The notes below the pieces were generated by a model. The model did not search any database. It saw nothing but the letters and a program-made list of their open reading frames with translations, and was not told the origin of the DNA. Of a DNA stretch of 64,000 bases, positions 44,507-57,800 are shown in pieces (the first letter of the stretch is position 1; every line of letters begins with the position of its first letter). Source of the stretch: Zopfochytrium polystomum (Eukaryota; Chytridiomycota; Chytridiomycetes; Chytridiales; Chytridiaceae); the NCBI GenBank assembly GCA_025765615.1, contig JAIVFJ010000045.1:186001-250000 (forward strand), in the 5' to 3' direction. Position numbers and translations under genes: made by a program.

Positions 44507-46465
44507 TTAGTTGTCATCCATAAATTCATCGCCCTCCTCATCGCCAGCCAGCGGTCCACCGAGGGGAGAGTCCTCTTCGCCGATGCCGCCAAAGCCTCCC
44601 GCGACCGTGACACCAGACAGTTGAGGAAGCTCGAATACAGTTCCCAGAGGGACCGTCAAAAGAAGCTCGTGCTCTTCCATTCCGCAGCGCTGAAGGAGGA
44701 GTTGGCAGACGTTTTCCAGCTCCGTCATCCGCTCTTGCTGACGCGACGCGAGGGCTTGCATCATTTTGATGTACTCGACAGAGCGACGAAGGATCGAGCC
44801 CTAGTGGGACAAGCGAAAGGGGGAAAACGAGGTGGTTTCTTAGTTCGCTGACTTCGAGACCGGTTGCTGCAAACAGTAGAACCTTGTTTTGCACGTCCGA
44901 CCCAAAATCAGGCAACAGTGACGACAGCTCCTGAATTTTTTCGTTAATGTTGTCTCTCCGCCGACGCTCGACTGCATTGTGGGATTCCCTCCGCCGTCTT
45001 CTCTTTTCGTTGATGTCGGCTCTGTTTGTTGTCGGTTTGGCTCTGTTTGTCAGTACGGTGTGTGTAAGATTATAGATTGTGATAACTTCTAGCGCCACCG
45101 TCTCGCCCTTTCCAAGGCGGAATTACCCAACCACCACTTGGATGGGCTGGATGACAGCGCGGATCCAATGATCAAATAAATTGATACTCAGCTGTTTGGC
45201 TTCAAGATCGTCAACCGAGGTGACTGCCCCCATTGAGCGTTTGGTGACGCCACTCCCAGATGCTTTGCTGACTTTTCCCGTGGAGGTTGTGGAAGACAAA
45301 GAGGACGCGAGCGAGGCGCCCACACCTGCGGTGGTGGACGATGATGCCGAGACAGCACGTTGCCGCTGCTGCGGTTGCTGGCCCAACATGTGAGCCGGCA
45401 TGGTCATCGCGGGACGGGTTAGACTCGCGGCGGCGGGATGGAGGTGTGAAGAGCCTCCGCCCGCGGATCCGTTTGCTTGGCCGAAACCAGCAGCTTCGAG
45501 ATCGGCGAAACCAGAAGCGGTGACTGGTAGAGACGTGGAGAAGAATGCGCCAGGGCCGCCAGAGTTCGATACTGAGGAAGACGGGGCTGGAGAAGCCGCT
45601 GTGGATGGCTGTGGGGGGTTGGAGCGCTTGGACGACGGCTTCTTTGACGTGGCGCTCCCGATGAGCCCATCCGGTCTCCGAAGGGATGGTCTCAGGGAGG
45701 ATGGGGTTGCAAGGCTTTGGCTGCTGGGGGTGGATGGAGCAAATATGCTTTCTTCCAGTGATTGGAAAGATGAGAGATCGGAGGGAATAATCGTCGAGTC
45801 TGGCACGGATGTTCCTGGCTGTTGGCTGGATACCGTGAATAGCTCACTAATAGTAAATCGAATTTCTAAGCCTACAGCGACCATCCCTTGCCTTGAAGCC
45901 CACCAAATGTTTCACTCACCACCGTAAGAGCTGCTAAGCGATCGAGAAAAGTAGTCCTTTTCCAGAGGAGATGCAGAGAGAGGGGAAAGGAGACCGTCGA
46001 GAGGCGTCATCGCGGTGGTGGAGGGAGTGTCGGCTGCGTGTGAAGGACCGCCACCGGCGGCGAGGAGATCGTTGAAATCGTGGGAGAAATTGAAAGGATC
46101 TGTGGGGTCCGAGATCGAGCTCTTGCTTGATCAGAGACGAGTTGAGAGACGAAAGGGCGGAAGGGTCGAGGGTGAGATTGTGAAACTGCGCCAGGGAGGA
46201 AAGACTCTGCAGCTGCTGCTGGGTCATCGGATCGAGGACATGGCCGGCGAGTGCGTTGCTGATCGTGTTGCTGATGACGATGCTGTTCTGCGAGTTGAGC
46301 ATTCCGCCGAAGGCTCCTCCGCCACCGACGGACCCACTCCCTCCGCCACCGTCCGCCGCCGCCACCACCGAGGCTGTTTGCATTGCTGCGCTTTGAAGCG
46401 CCGCTACCGCCAGTTTGCCGACCGCCACTGCCGCCCATTGCTCCACCGCCCATACCACTCTGCAT
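44507..46465 (-). CDS. bHLH transcription factor (class-B type basic region)
   Basis: The basic helix-loop-helix is formed across an intron: RRESHNAVERRRRDNINEKI, QELSSLLPDF, GSDVQNK joined to GSILRRSVEYIKMMQ. The basic region has the His, Glu and Arg (SHNAVERRRR) that read an E-box such as CACGTG. A leucine-rich helix (RMTELENVCQLLLQRC) and an acidic tail (GDEEGDEFMDDN) follow. Exons: 44507-44800, 44883-45042, 45127 to about 45850, and about 45925-46465. The intron 44801-44882 uses a weak GTTCTA donor. The N-terminal part is Ser/Gly-rich (AFGGMLNSQNSIVISNTISN, LDPMTQQQLQSLSSLAQFHN, then DPTDPFNFSHDFNDLLAAGG). A one-base step is needed near 46112 and possibly another between 46383 and 46465. 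The start is uncertain: MQSGMGGG at 46465 or MQTASVV at 46383. Confidence 0.85.
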
Positions 46466-46714
46466 ATATGTTGGAGGCAGCAAAGGTGACACTTTGGACT
46501 GGACCGGAGGGTGGGTAGCGTTCCTGGGCTGATGCTGCTGACGCTCCGCGGTTGTGGCAAGAATAAGATTGGGGGACGGGTTGAGAAGTCTCTCGCCAAA
46601 GAGGGGGGGACGATTCGTGGGGGCGATCGCTCCTGCCGTGCGAAGAAGAGTGCGCTGCACAGGCGATCTGAGGCAGCTGCGAGGCCGTGTGTGGAGGAAG
46701 AAGCTGTGGTGCGA

Positions 46715-46715
<1 letters not shown>

Positions 46716-46759
<44 letters not shown>
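46716..46759. repeat. TG dinucleotide tract
   Basis: About 22 TG units, 100 nt from a complementary-direction CA tract. Confidence 0.95.
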
Positions 46760-46762
<3 letters not shown>

Positions 46763-46855
46763 CCGTGTCCGTCCACTCTCTGCTCACGATTTGATCTTTT
46801 TTTCTTTTACCTTCTTTTAATTTTTTTGCTTTATTACTCGGCACCTTTTCTTCCG

Positions 46856-46858
<3 letters not shown>

Positions 46859-46901
<43 letters not shown>
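46859..46901. repeat. CA dinucleotide tract
   Basis: About 21 CA units; reverse complement of the TG tract at 46716-46759. Confidence 0.95.
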
Positions 46902-46903
<2 letters not shown>

Positions 46904-47624
46904 TACAGTAAACTTGTCTCGTCTCGTCTCGTCTCTCTCTCCCTCTCTCTCTCTCTCTCTCGCTCTCCACTACCTCCACACTCACTTTCCGCTCCTTAGT
47001 CGGCTGGGTGCGAAGGCTTACCCCCTACCCGCACGAACCGTACCTCTCTCGCAAGCCACGTTGTGCATAGGGCCGACGTAGGATGATTTTGGTGGCAGGG
47101 CGAGGGAGGCAGAAAGGCAGAGGCTGAAAGGGAGAGTGATTGGGAGAGAGAGATAGAGGAGAGAGAGAGAGAGAGAGAGAAGAGAGGGAGAGAGAGAGAG
47201 GTCGAGGGGGGCTTCACACTCTTTGTGTGGAAGCTGACACCACAAACAATAATGAGAGGAGGCCAGAGGAGCGAGATGGAGATAGGAGGAGAGAGAGAGA
47301 GGAGAAGAGAGAGAGAGGAGAGAGAATAGAGAGAGAGAGAGATGAGCCGAGAGAGAGAGAGATTGGTGAGCGAGACTGCAAGAGCGGCAACCTGGGTGCC
47401 TTGTCATGCTTTCAATTATTTTTTTATTTTTTAATTTATTTTTTTTTTTTGTCTCTCCGGGGAAGCCGTGCCCAATCAGCGATCGCCATCTTCATTCCAT
47501 GTCTCACAAACCACCCTTTTTTGCTCCCGACTCCCGACACAATTCGTGCAAATGTGTTGCTCTTAAGAAGTTACCCCAAATAGTAAACACTGGCATCTAG
47601 GCAAAAAGATGGATCGATAGATAG

Positions 47625-47654
47625 ATGGATGGATGGATGGATGGATGGATGGAT
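47625..47654. repeat. GATG microsatellite
   Basis: About seven GATG units preceded by GATA units. Confidence 0.92.
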
Positions 47655-47934
47655 AGGGTAGATACAGTAGATATAGAAGATGGGTGGCTGGGAAGAACAA
47701 AACAACACTTGAATGCTGGGTGGTTATTGCGCCATTCGCCATAGATCTGAGGCAAAGACAGACACACACGCAACAGGATCTAACGGACACTCTCTCGTTA
47801 CTTCGAGCCCCCAACATGGGTTTGGCTGGTACGCTAAAACTATGACTCCGCCCGCCTGTAGAATTTTTTAAAAAAAAAAACAAAAACAACCGAAGGGGCG
47901 GGGAAAAGGGACAATGATAATAATAGTGAGACTC

Positions 47935-50900
47935 TCACGGAACTGCCGCAGCGGCTGCGCCGCCAATGCACGCCGCAGATCGAACCACAAACTCGGCGTC
48001 CCCACGCGCGAGCAGCGCAAGAGAATCGCAACCGTCACCGTCATCGTTATCGCCGTCATCACTCTGCGCGCCAGGCGGCGACAACAGCGGCGACGGCATC
48101 CATTGCTCCAGTTCTGCTGCCATCCGCCGGCCCGCAAGCTCCGCTTCCTCCAAAACTCCTTCTTCGCCGTCCTCGACTGTTACGCCCATTTTGTTCCTCC
48201 GCAGCCGCTGTCCGACGGCCGCCGCGCGAAAACGCTCAACACCATCCTTGGCGGTCGCAAAGAGGTGGCGTCTGACGTGCAGACGCCGCCCGCCGAGTCC
48301 GCCGTCAACACCCCCACCACCACCACCACCACCACCGCCACCACTACCGCCACCGACACGGCCCGCCAGCAACGGACCCTCCGCCGGCGCAACTACTACA
48401 TACTCCCCTTCGCCGCCGCCTGCCGCGCTCCGCGACCACCGCGCACCCGCTGCACGCCGCCTCCGCCTCCGCCGCCAACATCCACTCCCCTGCAACCGCC
48501 AACGCCGCCGCCGTGCCGCCTTCAGACTCCACCCCCGCCTCCCCGTCGCCCGCCCCAAAGCAGCTGCCAATCACTTGCAACGGCCCGCGCGGCGCGACCG
48601 CGACGAGCCGCGTGTACACCTCCAGCGCGGGGTACTCCCGCGCAATGTGCTCGTGCACCGTCTTGACCGCCGCGATCAGAAGCACGCGCGCAGTGTGATG
48701 CGTGGCTGTCGCACCGGCGCGCAGCACCTCGCCGACCTGCAGCAGCGCGCGGCGGCGGCGCGCCTCGCGAGCGGCGGTGGGGTCGTGTGCGGAGCGGGAG
48801 CGGGACGCGGGCGGCGCGTACGTCGTGCGGAGGGCTCGCGTTGTGGTGAGGAAGACGGGAAAGCTGATGGTTGTCGCGAGGCGGGATTCGAGGAAGCGCG
48901 CGAGGTCGTGGGGGAGGTAGTATCGTGCGGGTGATGGGGTTTCGTCGCTTGTAGGTGTGCATGTCGTCGTCGCGTCGTCGTCGTCGACGTCGTCGTTGGC
49001 TTGGTGCCGTTGCCTGTCACGCAAAGAACAGAGCGAGTGTTTGCGCGCCAAGAAGGAAGCACTGTCGCTAGAACGCTGTACGTGAGGACATCCCCTACAG
49101 ATGCGCAGAGTTTGGTGGCGCGAGCGAACCACTGCTCTACCCAGTCTGAAGGCAGAAACACGGGTAGGAGCGGATCGCGATTGGAGCTTGCGTCGACGCC
49201 TCCCTCCGCGGGCTGCACCGCAGGAATCCAGTTCGTCGCCGGTCTGGGGGAGCTCCCAAACGCCCGAAAACATGCTCGTAATCTCGCTCCACCGCGACGC
49301 CCTCTCGCTCTCCTCCACACCTCCTCCTCCGCCATCGTGGTCGCCAAGGTCGCCGCTCCCCTCGGGGCCGGCATCGCCGTCTGCTGCGTCGCGGAGCTGC
49401 GTCATCACGTCCACGACCGCGTGCACCCCGTACAGCCCCAACAGCGCCTCGATGACCCTCCGGTACTCCCGCCGCGCCTCACGCCCTTCTTCCTCCCACC
49501 TCGACACCCCGGCCGACGGCGTCGCGGGCGTCAGCGTTCGCGTCCCGTCGTCGTCGCCCACGCCGTCGGCCGCACCGAAATGAAGCGCGAGAGCCTTTGG
49601 CGGCGTCGACGGGGGGGGTACCGTCGTCCCGCGACGGCAGAAGCGTGTCGGAGCTGAGGACGGCGGGGGTACCCGGGAACCCGAGAAGGGCGGCCGCCGA
49701 CAGCCGCCCGCCGGCGAACTCGCTTAGCGCCGCGCGGACTCCCGACACGCGCTCGGGGAAGTCCGAGGGCCGCGGGATTTCGGTCTGCGACGGCGTCGCC
49801 GTTCGCGGTGTAGGAGCGGGACGCGAGGATCGTCGGCGACGGTCCCGTGCGGTGAAGGAGGCCCGCGAGGTGCGCGAGGAACGCGGTCCGCGCGTCGGCT
49901 GGCGGCGGGATGCGCCGCGTCCGCCGCCCCGCCGCCGACGCCGCGGGGAACGAAAAAGCGCGCTTGGAACAGCGCATCGGACGCCGCGGCCTCCTCCGCG
50001 ACCACCTGCGCCACGGCCTCCAAGAACCCTCGAGCCTCGTCCACGCTCCACCGTGCCGGGTCGACGACGTCGTCCTCATCACCGACGTCGTCGTCGTCGT
50101 CCTGCGGCGCCGTCCTCCCCTGCCCGCCGCCGCCGCCGCCGTCAAACATCCCCATCGACCCCACGACGAACTGGATAAACTATTGCCGGCGCCATACCGT
50201 CGCGGAGAGCAGTCGCTCGCGGAGGCGATCCCATGTCTGCGCGGGGGTGGCGGTGCGAGCGTCGCGGGGCGTTCGGTACGAGGGTGTCGGACGGCGGGGA
50301 CCCGGGGGCGGCGAGCTCAGATACGAGGGTGAGGGCGCGGGAGGTGAGCGAGTCGGACTTTTGCACGGCTGTCGATTCGGCTGCACGGGTGAGAACGTCG
50401 AGCTTTTGTTTTTTTGTGGTGGGGAACGTGGGAAGGGTATCAGAGAAAATATTTGCCCTGCACCGCGCGGAGGGAACAGAACAACGACGCGTTCCCCCCA
50501 AAGCTCAAAGACAGAAAAAGCGCGAAAACAAAACCCCCCCTCACCATCTCCGTGCGCCGCAAAAACCCGCTGTCCGGCCCCCCGTCGCGCCTCCCGCGCT
50601 GTCGGCTCCGCCCTGCTCCCCGCATCCACCCGCCCCACACGCACCCCGCCAGCTCCCTCGCCACCACCGCCTCCCCCGCGCGCCGCTCCCGCCCCGCCGC
50701 CCGCGCCGCCGCCCGCGCCGCACGCGCCGCCTCCGCCGCGCGCTCCGCCGCCGCGGCTGCCGCCCGTGCGCGGTCGAGAGTGAGCGCGGTGAGGGTGCCG
50801 CGGATCGCGGTGAGGCGGCTGAAGTAGGGGGCGGTGGCGGTGGGGGAGGGGACGCGGTCGGTGGGGACGGGGGGTGGTGGGTAGGGTGGTGGGTAGGGTT

Positions 50901-51531
50901 GGTGCGGAAGAGGTGTTGGGCTGAGAGGGGGGGATGGTGGTGGGTTTGTGTGTGGATGGGTTTTGGGTGTGGGTGTGCGAGTTGCTCGTCAGTGTGTGTC
51001 GCGTCGCTCGTGTCGAGTACCGGCTGCACACACCATCGCCCCCCCTCCCCCAAACTAGCACAAAAACTCACCCATCCGATTCACCGGATCGAACCCACCG
51101 CGACCCTTCTTCGTCCTCACCCCGTCCCCGCCCCCGCCGCCGCCCCCGCCGTCCTCGTCCCGCCCCGCCGCCGCCCCCGCCGTCCTCGGGCACGCACCCG
51201 GCCGCCCGCGCGTCGCGCAGAACCCGCTCCAACGCCCCCAGCACCGTCGGCAGCACCGCGTCGACGAGGTACAGCCGCGTCGCGAGGTCGGGTGCGGGTG
51301 TGCCGCTGTTGGGTGCAGGCTTGTTTTGGTTTTTTTTTTTTTTTGTATATTTTTTTGGGCGGGCGGCGGGTCCCGATGCCGCGTTGTCGTCGTGGGGAGG
51401 AGAGTTAGAGTTATAGATGGGAAAGGTGGGGGAGAGGGGAAAGGGTTCCTGCAGGTTCGTACCTCGAGGAACTGGTCTGCAAGAGCGGACATCGCCGCGG
51501 CGCGGAGGAGCTCGGTGTCGGAGAGAGGCAT
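47935..51531 (-). CDS. Dpy-30/RIIa-type docking-domain protein, GC-rich, several unresolved frame steps
   Basis: Exon 1 is 51463-51531 (MPLSDTELLRAAAMSALADQ). Exon 2 carries LATRLYLVDAVLPTVLGALE, then, after a glycine-rich linker, GFDPVNRM, which splices exactly (GGTGAG...CTCAG) to AQHLFRTNPTH. The pattern YL-x-VLPTxLxxLE ... FDPxNxxAQxLxRxNP is that of Dpy-30/RIIa dimerisation-docking domains, common in axonemal proteins. Downstream are APYFSRLTAIRGTLTALTLD and an Ala/Arg coiled coil, FLEAVAQVVAEEAAASDALF, ARTAFLAHLAGLL, VIEALLGLYGVHAVVDVM, LARFLESRLATTISFPVFL, VKTVHEHIAREYPALEVYTR (faintly GAF-like), and a tail with RRHLFATAKDGVERF ending at 47935. One base must be skipped near 51160, and at least one more step is needed near 50860. 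Exon borders in the middle are uncertain. A flagellar role is inference. Confidence 0.6.
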
Positions 51532-52908
<1,377 letters not shown>

Positions 52909-54353
52909 ATGGCCACTGGACTCTCAGCGACCGACTGTCAGAACCTGCAGTCCGTGTTCACCAGCTTCGGCTGGAGGGCGACGACAACCGCGGCCGCAAA
53001 CACTGCGTTTTGTGGATGCTCGTTCTCCCTCACTCCAGCCCCCAACGCCGCAACGTCAGTTCAGTGCACGGGAGCGTCGGCCACCAGCATCGCCATCGAT
53101 TCTCCCCCGACGGCCCAAACGGCGTATCCCACGATCCTCATCACTCCCAATACTGCCGTGTTTACAAGTTTGACGTCCCTGTTGAGTATCCGCGACGCTC
53201 CGTTGGATCCATGGCCCCAGCTTACCATTGCTCCATCAACAATCCAACAAATTACCAGATCGCTCACCAATGGTGCCTTTTCGGGAACTACGCTCGACAA
53301 GACGGAGAACCTCCCCAATCTCTTGACAACCCTCGACGTCTCTGGAAATCCGAGCCTCACCTCGTGGGGTACGACAGATTTTAAATCTGTATCCGTTCAA
53401 AATTTGTAAGACCCTCACACTCTGTGGTTAGGAACAATATGCACTTCGCTGACACACACTGCCTACCTTCCCACAGCGTTCTGACCGGCGACACCAACTT
53501 TTGTTGCCCGAACCTTGCCACCGCGGTATGCACTCCCACCAGCCTGAAGAAGTGTTCTGGAACCGCGGCCTCTCCCTCTTTTGCGACCGGCACGTCCGCC
53601 GGAACGGGCGGCGACGGCGGCGGTACCGCCACCACCACCACGTTCGGCTTCACGGCAACCTCGACCACCAGTCAGACGCCCGCGTCGCTATCCACGGCGA
53701 CGGTAGCTCTGATTGGCCTCTTTTCGGGCATCGCCGCGATCCTCTTTGTCCTTGCGTTCGTCCTCTACTTTGCGCGCAAGCGCAACGAGCGCCGCGCCGC
53801 CGAGGACGCCAACAAGGACGGCCGCGGCTGGGGCATGAGCCTCGAGGGCGACGAGGTCGCACTGGAGCAGGCCAAGCAGATCGAGGAGAGCATGCGCGCC
53901 GCGGAGGACGCCGCGCGCGCCGAGGCGAGGCTCGAGTACGAGGCAAAGATGCGCGAGCGGGAGGCGGCGGAGAAGGCGGCGGCGGCGGCGGCGGCTACGG
54001 CTCCTGGGCGGTGGACCGACAGCGGCACCGTCGTCGGCGCGCCAAAGAGGCTGTCCGTCGGCCCCGCCGAGCCGTTGCGCCCCGTCCGCGCCGTCGGCGG
54101 CGGATCGCCCCTCCCCGTCCGCGGCGCCCTCACCGCCACCCCGCCGCCGCCTGGCCCCGGCTTTCCGCCGGTTCCGCACCCCGCCGCCTGGGCCGCCGCC
54201 AAAGGACTTGTGAAGGGGAGAGGGCGAGGGCGAGTGAGTTGTCGTGGAGCTGGCTGGTGGGGGGAGGAAGGAGGAAGATTGGGGTGGGTGGTGGAGGTCG
54301 GCTTTCTTTACACTTTAGATAGGATTGGAGGGTCGGGGACTGGCGACACTTAG
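52909..54353 (+). CDS. one-pass membrane protein with Cys-containing, LRR-like ectodomain
   Basis: Exons 52909-53405 and 53477-54353 (71-nt intron), 457 residues. The ectodomain begins LSATDCQNLQSVFTSFGW and has paired cysteines (FCGCSF, FCCPNL, CTPTSLKKCSG). One recognisable leucine-rich-repeat-like unit (NLPNLLTTLDVSGNPSLTSW) is followed by a Gly/Thr-rich stalk. A single TM helix is VALIGLFSGIAAILFVLAFV, followed by a basic stop-transfer (RKRNERR) and an Ala/Glu-rich helical, then Pro-rich, cytoplasmic tail. The last 40 residues look non-protein-like, so a frame step or intron near 54220 is possible. No signal peptide follows the chosen ATG; the start may be in an unseen upstream exon. Function unknown; a cell-surface sensor or wall-contact protein is plausible. 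Confidence 0.65.
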
Positions 54354-54898
54354 CGACGTCTTGCTTATGTGCGTTTGTGCTTTTTTTTTTCTTTTCTCAT
54401 TTTTTTTTTTTTTTTTGTGTTTGGATTCTTTTGCGTGCCCCGACTCTCGCACACGAGCACCGCTTCTCTTTTACGCACGACTCTTCTCTCACGACTTGTA
54501 TCGTCTTTCTTTCTATCCCTCACTTCGTTCTAAACCCCCTCCCTCCCTTTTTTTTGTTCCTTATCTCTGTTCCTTTCTTCTTTAAATGCTTCAACAGAAA
54601 ACGAGAACCCACAAGAAAAAGGGGCCGTTGTACTCTGTTGTGAGAGAAAAGAGGATCCCTGGTGTCCCAGAGTGTTCATTAGTACCCCCAGAGAATTCAG
54701 AGTGGGGGATCGTGGAGCGGGAGACTCACAAGCAAGTTTTTGATCTTGCATGTGTTTGGAAGGTGGTGCTTGCCTGGGCACTGAGAGAGCAAAGCAGCCT
54801 GGGCAAAATTGGAGAGGGCCAGCCCCACGGTTTTCCGCTGCGCTTGCATAAAAGCGAGAAAACCGGTGCCGCTGGCCCGAAACCAAACAAGAGAACCC
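54354..54898. other. intergenic region
   Basis: T-rich (54384-54418) 3' flank of the membrane-protein gene, then the promoter of the ABCA gene. Nothing else recognised. Confidence 0.5.
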
Positions 54899-57800
54899 AT
54901 GGACCAACACAGCGATCGCGCCGAGCGCAACGACGACGGACGGGGGCGGCGCGATGATGCGGCGGGGTAGGCGACAGCGAATCCAATCCTGCTACCTTTC
55001 CCCCCTCCCCGTTGCGGCCCATTCCATCGCCCTCATTCTCTCCCATCCCACCCCCCGCTCCGAACGCGCCGACAGACCAGACTAACGTACCCGCCTCGCT
55101 TGCCACCCCGCCCCACACACACCCAGCATCGCACCCGCGTCCCTCTTCCTCCCGCAACTCCGCGTCCTGCTGTGGAAAGAAGGCCTCGTTCACGCCCGCC
55201 ACCACCCGCTGCGGCCTCGCTTCGTACCTCCTGCTCCCGTCCGCCCTCCCCGCGCTCTTTGCCCTCCTGCTGCCGCTCGAGCCCGCAGCGGTCCGCGCCG
55301 TCTTGTCCGGGCTGCTGCTGTTTGCGTTCGGGACTCACCAGATGTGTCAGTATGCGGGGAGTTGCCCCGTTGCTGTGCTTCGCTAATGCGACATTTCTTC
55401 TTCTCTTTGTCGACAAATAGTGGCGCTGGTCGATGTGGTCACCGAAAAGGAAAACCGCAGCAAGGAGAGCTTGCTCATGCAGGGCTTGTCCCCCAGGGTC
55501 TACTGGCTGTCAAAGATCGCCGTGCTCGGCCGCCCTCGCGCTGGTCAGCTCCGTCACGCTCGTCGCCGTCGTCGCCAGGCACTACCCTGCGTCGAACTTG
55601 TCCGTGTGTAAGTGCAACGTACACCCTTCAAGTGCGCGGCTGCTGATTTCTCTCCCTCCGAAAAAAAAAAAAAAAAACAAAAAAACACAGTAATCGCCTT
55701 CATAACCCTCTTCGACGTAACTTCCATCGCCTTCTCCCTCCTCCTCTCCACCCTCATGCGCTCCTCCAAGTTCGCCACCGTCGTCGGTAGCCTCATCGCC
55801 CCCTTTCTTCGTCGTCACCTTCTCCATCATCGACAACGCCCTCTACGTCCCCGACGACGGCGACGGCAACCGAGAGCCCGCGTTCCGCAACCCGCTCGTC
55901 CTCGCCTGGTTCCCCGCCGCCGCCGGCTACGGAATGCTGAAAATTGACGCCGAGGAGAGAGCGGGGAGGGGCGCGACGTGGGCCGGGTTGTGGAGCGGCG
56001 AGCGGGCTTGGCTGGAATTTTGTCGCGTTGGCTGGTGCCGCAGCGGTGTTCTTGGTGATGGCGGTGAGTAGCGGGGTGGCTGCGGTGGGGAAGGTACTGC
56101 GGTGAATCAACGGGAAAGAGAGTTGGGGGGAGACGCTTGCTGACCATGCAGTTCCCCCGACCATTGCACTCCCGCCCTTCTCTCCCTATTCTCCACGCCT
56201 GGACCAGTCCTATCTCGACCAGGTGATTGCGCAACCCTTTGGCACGCCCAAGCCCTGGTACTTCCCTTTTGTCCGCCAGCGCCGCCGGCGCCTCTCGACC
56301 GCTGCTGCCGCCTCAGCCCCGCCCCCACGCGACCCGTCCAAGTTCCAGCCGGACCCCGCCGGGAAGCGCGCCATCGTCGTCCTCGACGCCGTCGACCGCT
56401 GCTTTGGCGCGGACAAGGTCGTCGACGGCGTGTCGCTGCGCGTGTACGAGGACGAGGTGTTTGCGGTGCTCGGCCATAACGGCGCGGGGAAGTCGACGCT
56501 GATTAATATGTGAGGGAGATGAGTGGGGAAGACTCCCGGGTTGGCGCGTGGGTGATGACTGGGCTGACTGCAATTTTTCCGCTTGTTTTATAGGATGACG
56601 GGAATTGTGGGTCTCTCTGGTGGTAGCGGAAGCGTCGGCGGGTTCGACTTGGAGACGGAGATGGACGGCGTGCGGACGATTGATTGGTAAGAGAATCGGA
56701 TTTTTATCGCAGCGTCCTCACTCCTCTGAACCGGATCCTGCTTCTACCTCACAATCAGGCATCTGTCCTCAGGTTGGTAACGCAAACTGTGATCGGAAAT
56801 CCTTCTCTTTTTCTTTGTACCCGCGCAACCTTTCAACATAACATTGACCAATATTCACCATTCACTGCTGCCGCGGCATTCGCCAGTTCGATCTCCACTT
56901 CCCGGACCTGACGGCTGCCGACCACGTGCTTCTCTTTGGCGGCCTCCGCGGCCTGTGGCAGGTGCACTCCACCGCCTCGGCCCTCAACGACGCTGTCGAC
57001 GACGCCCTCGCGCAGATGGGCATCCTTTGCCCAGCGAAACGTCAAAGCCACCTCGCTCTCGGGCGGCGAAAAACGCAAGCTCTCCGTCGCAATGGCCATA
57101 GTCGGGTCGCCAAAGGTCGTCATCCTGGACGAGCCCACTAGTGGCATGGACCCCGTGTCCAGGCGCGCGCTGTGGGATTTGCTGAAGAAGGGAAACAAGG
57201 GAAGGGTCACCCTGTTTACGACGCACCAGATGGATGTAAGATCGATTCTTAATACAGTTTTTTGCGTGATATCCCTCAAATCTTCTGATCGTTCTTTTCG
57301 GCCATTGACAGGAGGCGGACCTACTTGCGGACCGCAAAGCTTTTATCAATCACGGCCGCATCCAGTGCCTGGGAACCTTCTGCGTTCCTCAAGAATGCAT
57401 ACAACATCGGCTACCGCCTATCGCTCCTCGCACCGTCGTCCGACCGCGCCAAGCTGGCGCACCTCCGCTCGACCCTTCACAGGTTCGTGCCAGATGCAAA
57501 CGCCGAAGAGACGCCAAACGCCGACGTTCCCGGCTCGACCGAGCTAGTCGCGTTCGTCCCAGCCCAGCGCGCCGGCCATGTCTTTTCCGAACTGTTGTTT
57601 CACCTCGACACTTTGAAGGAGAAGGGCGAGCTTCTGTTTTGGGGCGTCGAGGCGCCCAAGCTGGAGGAGGTCTTTATGCGGACGGCTGACTCGCTCCATG
57701 GCGGCGGCGGCGAGGATGGGGAAGAGAGACCCGCGGCTGCGACGGATCCGCTTTTGGACGGTGAGTGAGCGGAGTTGCTTTTTTTCCCCCTCATGTGCAG

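Larger units (their letters stand above)
46466..47934. other. intergenic stretch with microsatellites
   Basis: Upstream region of the bHLH gene. It contains a TG tract, a CA tract, CT and GA tracts (46930-46965, 47150-47190, 47290-47365) and a GATG repeat. No gene supported. Confidence 0.5.

Noticed and set aside
52909..54353. Full LRR receptor kinase
   Set aside because: Only one LRR-like unit is visible and there is no kinase domain after the TM helix.
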